Origin: Labilibacter marinus
GTDB lineage: Bacteria > Bacteroidota > Bacteroidia > Bacteroidales > Marinilabiliaceae
Direction: 5' to 3'
DNA length: 64,000 nt
Assembly (NCBI RefSeq): GCF_001659685.2
Contig: NZ_LXYE02000019.1
Coordinates: 62,001 to 126,000 of the forward strand
The position numbers were made by a program, and so were the translations under genes. Shown piece by piece: positions 36,737 through 43,854 of the stretch. Position 1 is the stretch's first letter, and each line of letters begins with the position of its first letter. Below the pieces are notes generated by a model. That model was not told where the DNA came from. It did no database searches and saw only the letters and a program-made list of their open reading frames with translations.

Positions 36737-38179
36737 TTATTTATTTAAACCTATTTCTATTTTGGTCCCTGCTCCTTTTTTGGAGGAAATATGATGTTCT
36801 CCTCCTAAACTTTCTACACGATTAATAATATTTACCAAGCCAGAACCTTTGTTTTGTTTTATTACATGTTCTACATCAAACCCATCTCCATCATCCATAT
36901 AGCAAACATCTATTATATCCATATCTTTAATAGATATTTTAATTGTTTTAGCATTGGAATGTTTTAATGAATTATGGATAAGCTCACATACCAGTCGATA
37001 TATCGTTATTTCAACCTGCTGTTCTAGCCTTTGCTGTAAAACACAATTAAAATTAATTTGAATTTTACTTACATTATTTATTCTACTAATAAACTTTCTT
37101 AATGCGCTTTCCAAGCCAAACGTCATTAAAGTATTAGGACTTATATTGTTCGATATCTCCCTTAAACTTAAAATAGTTTCATCTAAGGTTTCCTCCATTT
37201 TTGAAATAATAACTCCCTTATCCATTTTAGCTTGTGGTTTATTAAACCACTGCAAGTACAATTTAGTAGTAGATAATAACGGCCCTATTCCATCATGCAG
37301 TTCTTGTGCAAACCTTCGTCTTTCCTTTTCCTCTGTTTGAATAACAGTCTGCATCACTTTCTTTTGCATCTCCTTTCTTTCCGATACATCTCGAAAAATC
37401 AATATAAAAGCTTTTGCACCTTTATACTTAAGTGGGCTACTTGTTAATTCATATTGTCTTTTATTTCCGCTTTCTGACCTTCCTCTTATCTCTAACCATT
37501 CGTTCTTACCAGAATTTAATTGATTAACATAGTTTGATAACTTAATAACATCATCTTTTGCTACAACCTCAAAAACAGTCCTTCCTTTACAAGAACACTT
37601 ATCTTTACAGCAGAAGATAATTGCCTTAGGGTTAGTCTCTAAAATTACGCCTGAACCGTCTATAATAAATTTGGGGTCTGGACTAGAATTAAATATATTT
37701 CGGAACTTCTCTTCCTCTTCTTTTAGCTCATTAACTAACTCTCTTAACTCTAAATTTTTTTCTCTAACATTAATAAGTAATTCCTCATTTTTCTTTAGCA
37801 AGCCATATTGTTCCAAAGCCTTATGCACAACTACATTTATACGTTTGGGCTCTATCGGTTTTTTTATATAATTAAAAATCCGTCCTCTGCTTATAACCTC
37901 AGAAATATTAATGTGGTCAATAAAATCAGCCACCAGTATTTTTTGAATACATGCATCATGGAGCTCTAGTTTTTCAAAAAAAACAATCACTTGCTCCTCT
38001 ACAGCCAAACTGTCGCACAATACAACTTTAACTCGTTTATCCTTCGTCTCAGAAATAGCGTCAAGCACGTTCGACACAGACTTTATTCTATAATCATTAT
38101 TGCGCAATATTAAATCATACAACTTAATGTTATCCTGATTTTCCGCTACAATTAAAACATCAATTTCTGAGTATGACAT
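36737..38179 (-). CDS. NarX-like sensor histidine kinase with pseudo-receiver and PAS domain
   Basis: 480 residues from the ATG at 38177-38179; the frame is open to 38239, but the receiver fold begins at this Met. Residues 1-125 are receiver-like with a degenerate acidic pocket (LIVAENQDN) but a retained Asp in LCDS and a Lys in IKKP. A coiled coil follows (130-180), then a PAS domain (about 180-295) holding a CC-x3-C-x1-C cluster. HisKA_3 has the phospho-His in AQELHDGIG, and the ATPase domain is intact (ELIHNSLKHS, DDGDGFD, GSGLVNI). Top gene of the minus-strand operon, probably partner of the NarL-like regulator. Confidence 0.9.
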   Translation of the reverse strand: MSYSEIDVLIVAENQDNIKLYDLILRNNDYRIKSVSNVLDAISETKDKRVKVVLCDSLAVEEQVIVFFEKLELHDACIQKILVADFIDHINISEVISRGRIFNYIKKPIEPKRINVVVHKALEQYGLLKKNEELLINVREKNLELRELVNELKEEEEKFRNIFNSSPDPKFIIDGSGVILETNPKAIIFCCKDKCSCKGRTVFEVVAKDDVIKLSNYVNQLNSGKNEWLEIRGRSESGNKRQYELTSSPLKYKGAKAFILIFRDVSERKEMQKKVMQTVIQTEEKERRRFAQELHDGIGPLLSTTKLYLQWFNKPQAKMDKGVIISKMEETLDETILSLREISNNISPNTLMTFGLESALRKFISRINNVSKIQINFNCVLQQRLEQQVEITIYRLVCELIHNSLKHSNAKTIKISIKDMDIIDVCYMDDGDGFDVEHVIKQNKGSGLVNIINRVESLGGEHHISSKKGAGTKIEIGLNK

Positions 38180-38324
38180 GAAATATATTAAATATATATG
38201 AATATAGCTTATTTTCCTTTCTTTAGGAATAGCATCCACTGATCTTGGCTACGTCAAAAATAGAAGGTTGTTACTTATTAATCGCATTAAAACTCAAAAT
38301 ATACTCTTAATTATCTAATTCAGT

Positions 38325-38463
38325 ACTATTGGGTTATGCGTATAATAATACTAAAGGGTTAGGCATACATACAACCCAACAGAACTAACTATACTGATAT
38401 AATAGCATTTAGACCAATCAGCATAAAACAAATTGGATAAACCACATTCAGTAACCCAATAGT
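38325..38463. repeat. Inverted repeat pair in the divergent control region
   Basis: ACTATTGGGTTA at 38325-38336 and its exact reverse complement TAACCCAATAGT at 38452-38463, 115 bases apart. This is longer than expected by chance in such a short region. It could be two sites for one regulator bent into a loop, for example the NarL-like protein. That is inference. Confidence 0.6.
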
Positions 38464-38550
38464 CAACTAGGTATTTGAGGTTATAAAACACAGTACTATT
38501 TACTTCTACAAACAGTAATAATTGGTATTCAAACCAATATAGGCATCCAT

Positions 38551-38558
38551 TAACTTTG
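38551..38558 (+). promoter_or_regulatory. -7 box of the cheW promoter
   Basis: TAACTTTG is an exact TAnnTTTG match, 41 bases before the cheW ATG. No TTG lies at the usual spacing; instead the palindrome ATTGGT/ACCAAT (38521-38538) covers the -33 region, as an operator or activator site might. Confidence 0.5.
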
Positions 38559-38599
38559 ACCTAGTAAAATAAACAGACCATAAATCATAAAACTTAATC

Positions 38600-39085
38600 A
38601 TGGATTCAAAATCATCAAACTCCTACCTTTTGTTTCGCTTACAAGAAGAACTTTTTGCAGTAAGTGTACATAAAGTTTTGGAGATTATTGAAACTGGAGA
38701 TGAACACACGATTACCCACTTACCCAAAGCTCCTCCATCCATCTCTGGAGTGGTCAACTTTCGAGGTCATGTTATTCCTGTTGTTAACACCAGATTAAAA
38801 TTCGATCTGGATGACTATCCTGAGAAGGCAAAATTTGTAGTTATAGTGTTAAACTTAATACTGAACAAAAAAGAGCACATCATTGGGGCTAAATCAGATA
38901 AAGTGGTAGATGTAATAGAAATCACGGAATCTGATATTAAGCCTGTACCTGAAGTGGGACAAGGTTATAACTCGGAATATATAAAAGGGGTTGTACACCG
39001 AGACGGCAAATTTATTATGCTCCTCAACCTTGAGGCCGCCATTGGAACCGATGAAATCATTCAACTAAAAGAAGAAGCTAGTTAA
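38600..39085 (+). CDS. cheW: Chemotaxis coupling protein CheW
   Basis: 161-residue SH3-like adaptor that joins chemoreceptors to the CheA kinase. Family motifs are clear: YLLFRLQEELFAVSVHKVLEI at the start and the SGVVNFRGHVIPVVNTRLKF block near residues 49-68. An acidic tail of about 15 residues follows. First gene of the cheW–MCP–cheA–PAS set, 51 bases before the receptor. It is divergent from the five-gene kinase operon. Confidence 0.93.
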   Translation: MDSKSSNSYLLFRLQEELFAVSVHKVLEIIETGDEHTITHLPKAPPSISGVVNFRGHVIPVVNTRLKFDLDDYPEKAKFVVIVLNLILNKKEHIIGAKSDKVVDVIEITESDIKPVPEVGQGYNSEYIKGVVHRDGKFIMLLNLEAAIGTDEIIQLKEEAS

Positions 39086-39136
39086 AGCTCTTTACTACAC
39101 ACATTAAAAACAAATATCACCTTAATACGATTAAAA

Positions 39137-41185
39137 ATGAATTGGAATAATATAAAATTAGGTAGAAAATTTGGCATTGCCTTTGGCGCAATTATTTTAG
39201 TAATGGTTGTAACTGGATTTTGGGCAATTTTTGGAATTGGTGGAATTGTATCTGACGCCGAAGAAGTAATTGATGGTAACAAGCTTAGAGCGGATCTAGA
39301 AGAAAAATATGTAGATCACTTGCTATGGGCTAATCAAGTAAGTAAGTTACTTACCGACGAAAAAGTGACCACATTAGACGTACAAACGGACCATCATAAA
39401 TGTGCATTTGGTAAATGGTATTACGGCGAAGGTAGAGCACATGCAGAGGAATTAGCTCCAGATTTAAAACACATTTTTGATGATATTGAAGAACCGCATA
39501 TCAACCTACATAAGTCTGCTATTAAAATTTCGGATGTATTTGAGCACATGGACTGGAAAATAGCTGTTATGCTAAGACAGGCTGAGCTCGACCATACCAA
39601 TTGGTTAAACAAAGTTAAGGATGCTATATTTTTAAATAACAGTAATATTATTGATGTAATTAAAGACCCTAATCAGTGTAATTTTGGAAAATGGCTACAC
39701 TCAGATGAGTTACAAGAACTTGCCGATTTACATTCCGATGTTAACATTTTGGTAAAGGAAATTACTGCTGCACACAATATATTACACACCAGTATTCATA
39801 CTGCTGAAAATTTTCTTTCAGAAGGAAATAGAAACCAAGCACGACAGTTTTACACTTCAACAATCCTTCCTAATACACAAGATGTTATATCCCACATCGA
39901 TGAGTTTAGTAATTGGTTTGAAAACCATTTAGCTGGGATGCAAGAAGCCAATAAGATTTACCAAACTGAAACCATGGTTCATTTAGATGAAGTTGGGAGC
40001 TTATTTAAAAAGGCAGTTAAACAATCAGAAGACTCTATTCTAACCGATGATGTGATGTTGGGAGAGGCTGCAAGAACAAGAACAGGAGTAATTATTTTTA
40101 TTGTACTAGCTGCTATCATAGCCATTATACTTGCCGTTTTTATCACACGTAGTATGGTTAACCCAATCAATAAGTCTTTAAGCTTTGCTAATAAAGTTGC
40201 AGAAGGAAACCTGATGGCAATAATTGATATAGACCAAAATGATGAAATAGGTGAATTAGCAAATTCTCTTAGAAAAATGATTTTACGCCTTAAAAATATT
40301 GTTAGCGATATTAAAACAGGTTCCGATAATATAGCAGGCGCCAGTCAACAACTTAGTTCTGGAGCACAGCAAATTTCATCTGGAGTTAGCGAACAGGCAG
40401 CTGCTGCAGAAGAAGTTTCTTCATCAATGGAAGAAATGGCTGCTAACATTCAACAGAATACTGAAAATGCCATTAAAACCATGGATATGTCTGGCAAAGC
40501 CTCAAACTCAGCAGAGCAGGTGGCCGTAGCTTCAGAAGACAGCATGAATGCAGTAAGAGATATCTTCGCAAAAATTAATGTAGTTGTTGAAATAGCAGAA
40601 AAAACAGATCTACTAGCAATTAATGCAGCCGTAGAGGCAGCTAGAGCAGGTGACCAGGGAAGAGGTTTTGCTGTAGTAGCTGCAGAAGTTAGAAAATTAG
40701 CCGAAAGAAGTCAGTTAGCCGCAAGCGAAATAGTTTCGCTGGCCCAAAACGGCCTAAAAATGACAGAAGAATCAAATTCATTACTAAAATCAATTGTCCC
40801 TGATATTCAAGAAACATCTAGGTTAGTTGAAGAGATTGCATCTGCCAGTAGAGAACAAGAATCTGGAGTTAACCAAGTAAATACAGCCGTACAGCAATTA
40901 AGTATGGTGACTCAACAAAATGCTTCATCATCCGAAGAAATGGCTGGTAGTTCAGAAGAAATGGCAGCCCAGGCATCAGATCTGGAAAGAATTACTCAGT
41001 TCTTTAAACTTGAAGATAATAACGGTCAGAATTGGAGACAAAAGTCATATGTAACAGAAGAGGCTCAAAAAAAGACAAACGGCAAATCTAAAGCTCCTGC
41101 AACCGAAGCAAAAACCAATGTTCCTGCTATTGATATAGATCTAAAAGGATTGGAATCTGACATTACAGGGTACGAATCGATGTAA
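39137..41185 (+). CDS. Methyl-accepting chemotaxis protein with two periplasmic CZB domains
   Basis: 682 residues. Transmembrane helices at about 12-34 and 316-338 bound a sensor region of about 280 residues. This region holds two CZB (chemoreceptor zinc-binding) units with identical spacing: His61, Cys89, His121/His125, and His153, Cys181, His213/His217. Each has the C-x-FGKW signature, and they are offset by 92 residues. A helical stretch follows, then HAMP (about 338-395) and the MCP signalling domain (about 400-655) with its hairpin tip around EAARAGDQGRGFAVVAAEVR. CZB domains are usually cytoplasmic; here the topology puts them outside. Likely ligands or signals are zinc or oxidants. The C-terminus lacks the CheR-binding pentapeptide. 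Confidence 0.92.
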   Translation: MNWNNIKLGRKFGIAFGAIILVMVVTGFWAIFGIGGIVSDAEEVIDGNKLRADLEEKYVDHLLWANQVSKLLTDEKVTTLDVQTDHHKCAFGKWYYGEGRAHAEELAPDLKHIFDDIEEPHINLHKSAIKISDVFEHMDWKIAVMLRQAELDHTNWLNKVKDAIFLNNSNIIDVIKDPNQCNFGKWLHSDELQELADLHSDVNILVKEITAAHNILHTSIHTAENFLSEGNRNQARQFYTSTILPNTQDVISHIDEFSNWFENHLAGMQEANKIYQTETMVHLDEVGSLFKKAVKQSEDSILTDDVMLGEAARTRTGVIIFIVLAAIIAIILAVFITRSMVNPINKSLSFANKVAEGNLMAIIDIDQNDEIGELANSLRKMILRLKNIVSDIKTGSDNIAGASQQLSSGAQQISSGVSEQAAAAEEVSSSMEEMAANIQQNTENAIKTMDMSGKASNSAEQVAVASEDSMNAVRDIFAKINVVVEIAEKTDLLAINAAVEAARAGDQGRGFAVVAAEVRKLAERSQLAASEIVSLAQNGLKMTEESNSLLKSIVPDIQETSRLVEEIASASREQESGVNQVNTAVQQLSMVTQQNASSSEEMAGSSEEMAAQASDLERITQFFKLEDNNGQNWRQKSYVTEEAQKKTNGKSKAPATEAKTNVPAIDIDLKGLESDITGYESM

Positions 41186-41211
41186 GTGCCACTCATAAAT
41201 AAATTTCAAAC

Positions 41212-41238
41212 GAGAGCAGACCAATAAAATCTGCTCTC
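41212..41238 (+). terminator. Hairpin between receptor and cheA genes
   Basis: Perfect 9-bp stem GAGAGCAGA/TCTGCTCTC with a 9-base loop, but followed by a mixed rather than T-only tail. It may be a weak terminator or processing site that lowers cheA expression relative to the receptor. Confidence 0.45.
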
Positions 41239-41276
41239 TTCAACCTTCTTTTACACTTTGTTCAATATAGTGTGTT

Positions 41277-43310
41277 ATGGATAACAATAACTTAGACGTC
41301 AATAATATTTCTCAGTTTAAACATCTTTTTATTGAAGAAGCAACTAACCTGCTAAACTCAATGGAAAGTATCATTCTTCAATTGGAAGAAAATCCAAATA
41401 ATCTCGAATTAATTCAAGAGGTATTTAGGGTTATGCATACCATAAAAGGAGTCAGTGGCATGTATGGCTACACAGCGATGGGCGAACTTACTCATCAAGC
41501 AGAAAACATCTACGATTTAATAAGAAGTAGAAAACTTAATGTTGATAAGGAAATATTAAGCACTACGTTGATTATTGTAGATCAACTTTTTGCTTTATTA
41601 AAAGACGAAAATCATAATTGTGTCGAATGCAAGGAAAAACAAGAACAACTTATTGACTGGTGCAAAAGCTATTCTCTTAAAGCAACTAATGAGTCTTCTC
41701 AAAAAGAAATTCATATTGAACAGTTGACGGATAAAGATATGGTTACCTACAATATCATCATGCATACCAATCAGAGTGTGGTAGATAGACGTATCAATAT
41801 ATTTTATGCTGTCAAAGATTTAGCAGAAATTGGAGAAATTCGCTCAATCAATCCTTTACCCGTAGATTCCAATGAGGAAGAACGATGGAGCATTTTTGTA
41901 GTAGGCAACTTTGATAATAACGATATTGAAGAAGCACTCATGTTTGTATATGAGTTCTGCATTATCCGTAAAGTGGCCGATTTTGATATTTTTAAAGATG
42001 GACAGCTGGACCTCAATCAAAAACAGCTTCAACTAGAAGAGGAAGCACGAGAAGCAAAGGAAGCACCGGAAATAAAAGATCCAATTGCACCAATCATAAA
42101 CCCACAGCAAACTAAAGCAACAAACACAGATACTATGATTGCTTCAATTAAGCAAAACATGAATCGTGTATCGGTTGAATCAGAAAAGCTAGATTACCTC
42201 ATGTATTTGGTAAGCGAATTAATTACCACATCATCTCAATTAAACCTAAGCTCTACGGAAATTGCATGTGCCAGCATTAGGCCACAAATTGAGAAACTGG
42301 ATAGGTTATCTAAACAATTTAGGAATAACGCACTAGATATCCGACTCATTCCCATTAGAGATATTGTACCTAAGTTCAATCGCTTAGTCAGAGATATTTC
42401 TCTTAACCTTGAAAAAAAGGTAGAGTTTGTTACTGAAGGTATGGAAACAGAGCTTGACAAAAGTTCTATAGATATGATTGCTGAACCTATGGTACATATG
42501 CTCCGTAATGCGCTCGATCATGGTATTGAAACACCTGAAGAAAGAATATCAAAAGGCAAAGACGCTAAGGGTAAAATAACATTAAAAGCAGGTAGTTCGG
42601 GCAACACTATCTTCATAAAAATATCAGATGATGGAAAAGGCTTTGATAAGAATAAGATTTTTAAACATGCTATCGATAAGGGATTTATTGAACCTGACGC
42701 AAAGCTTACCGACAAAGAGATTTATAACCTAATATGTTTGCCCGGTTTTTCTACTGCCGATGCAGTAACCAACATCTCTGGTCGTGGAGTAGGGATGGAT
42801 GTTGTAAAGCAGAAAATATCCAAAATGCGAGGTGAGTTGGAAATAAGCAGTACGCAAGGAGAAGGAACAACTTTTACAATACGACTACAACAATCTATCG
42901 CTATACTGGATACACTTTTAGTGGCTTCAGGTAAAATGAAGTTCCTAATTCCTCTTTCAGATGTGGATGAATGTTCTCAGAAATACTACTCCGATGTTGA
43001 AAAAAGAATAAAGTTTGGTACTGTCGATTATGAAGAGGAATTAATTCCTTTTATTTCATTACGCAGTCTCTTTGAATTAAATGGGGAAACCAAAAAGATG
43101 GCTAAGATGATTGTTATCACCAAAAACAAAAAGCGAATTGCCATATTTGCCGATCAAATTATTGGACAACACCAAGCTGTTTTAAAACCTATGGGAGAGT
43201 TGGTTAAAAGTCATAAAGAAATCTCTGCAGCAAGTGTTTTAGGCAATGGAGAAGTGGCCTTTTTATTAGATACTACTAATATTAATCAGGAGATTATAGC
43301 CAAAAATTAG
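41277..43310 (+). CDS. cheA: Chemotaxis histidine kinase CheA
   Basis: 677 residues. The N-terminal HPt domain carries phospho-His54 (VMHTIKG). A linker region (about 120-270) may hold a P2-like domain with a KEVQ-type acidic stretch. Dimerisation domain at about 290-360, ATPase domain at about 365-540 (MLRNALDHGIE, DDGKGFD, GRGVGMDVVK), CheW-like regulatory domain at about 540-670. All nucleotide boxes are intact. No cheY, cheB or cheR is present in the window, so its phosphate acceptor is unknown; receivers in the divergent cluster are possible. Lies 91 bases after the receptor with a hairpin between. Confidence 0.94.
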   Translation: MDNNNLDVNNISQFKHLFIEEATNLLNSMESIILQLEENPNNLELIQEVFRVMHTIKGVSGMYGYTAMGELTHQAENIYDLIRSRKLNVDKEILSTTLIIVDQLFALLKDENHNCVECKEKQEQLIDWCKSYSLKATNESSQKEIHIEQLTDKDMVTYNIIMHTNQSVVDRRINIFYAVKDLAEIGEIRSINPLPVDSNEEERWSIFVVGNFDNNDIEEALMFVYEFCIIRKVADFDIFKDGQLDLNQKQLQLEEEAREAKEAPEIKDPIAPIINPQQTKATNTDTMIASIKQNMNRVSVESEKLDYLMYLVSELITTSSQLNLSSTEIACASIRPQIEKLDRLSKQFRNNALDIRLIPIRDIVPKFNRLVRDISLNLEKKVEFVTEGMETELDKSSIDMIAEPMVHMLRNALDHGIETPEERISKGKDAKGKITLKAGSSGNTIFIKISDDGKGFDKNKIFKHAIDKGFIEPDAKLTDKEIYNLICLPGFSTADAVTNISGRGVGMDVVKQKISKMRGELEISSTQGEGTTFTIRLQQSIAILDTLLVASGKMKFLIPLSDVDECSQKYYSDVEKRIKFGTVDYEEELIPFISLRSLFELNGETKKMAKMIVITKNKKRIAIFADQIIGQHQAVLKPMGELVKSHKEISAASVLGNGEVAFLLDTTNINQEIIAKN

Positions 43311-43353
43311 TAACTTCGTGAGTTAGTATTGAAAAGGACAAAAATGATATCAA

Positions 43354-43734
43354 ATGCCAGGTTTTCATAAACTGAAAGATCATAGTAGTTCTCCACATTC
43401 TGAAGGAGCTGTAGGCTATTGGATTTACAATGTGAAGGATGATGTCCTCAATTTATCTGAGGGAATTAAAAAATCATTAGGATTAGAACAATGTACATCT
43501 TTTGCTTTTAGTAGCTTTAAATCATTAATTGTTGGCGCTGATGTACCTACGTTTGTAAAAACATTTAACGAGTGGATAAATGGCAATTCTTCCCCTATCG
43601 CACAAATTAGAATTGTAGACAGCAACAACGAGATACGACTTGTTCAGATTAAAGGACGTTTACGAAGCGATATCAGAAATGAGGAAATGGTACTGTACGG
43701 TGCATATATCGATATTTCATATTGGTCAAACTAA
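43354..43734 (+). CDS. Small stand-alone PAS-fold protein
   Basis: 126 residues, one PAS_3-like fold: GYWIYNVKDDVLNLSEGIKKSLGL opens the domain and a C-terminal sheet LVQIKGRLRSDI...MVLYGAYIDIS closes it. It has no output domain and no transmembrane helix. It starts 43 bases after cheA, the fourth gene of the chemosensory set. It could sense a small ligand or redox state and feed it to CheA. No function is established. Followed by about 120 bases of AT-rich spacer before an unrelated gene. Confidence 0.7.
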   Translation: MPGFHKLKDHSSSPHSEGAVGYWIYNVKDDVLNLSEGIKKSLGLEQCTSFAFSSFKSLIVGADVPTFVKTFNEWINGNSSPIAQIRIVDSNNEIRLVQIKGRLRSDIRNEEMVLYGAYIDISYWSN

Positions 43735-43854
43735 TCCATTGATATAACACTTTCTGCATTCATTTCACAAAACTAGGCCCAATTAACAAAAGCCTCTTCC
43801 TACAAAAGAAAAATATTTTTATAAATTGACATCGTTAATTATAATTCATCAACG

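Larger units (their letters stand above)
38180..38599. other. Shared divergent control region of kinase and chemosensory operons
   Basis: 420 bases without a coding frame between the two divergent signalling operons. It holds a 12-bp inverted repeat (38325-38336 with 38452-38463), a 10-bp direct repeat CAGTACTATT (38321-38330, 38491-38500), a short palindrome ATTGGT/ACCAAT (38521-38538) and a -7 box for cheW. No terminator hairpin or known riboswitch was recognised. Confidence 0.7.

Noticed and set aside
38240-38599. Sigma-54 promoter in the divergent gap, given rpoN in the window
   Set aside because: No GG-N10-GC element in TGGCAC/TTGC context was found, and no sigma-54 activator is adjacent.
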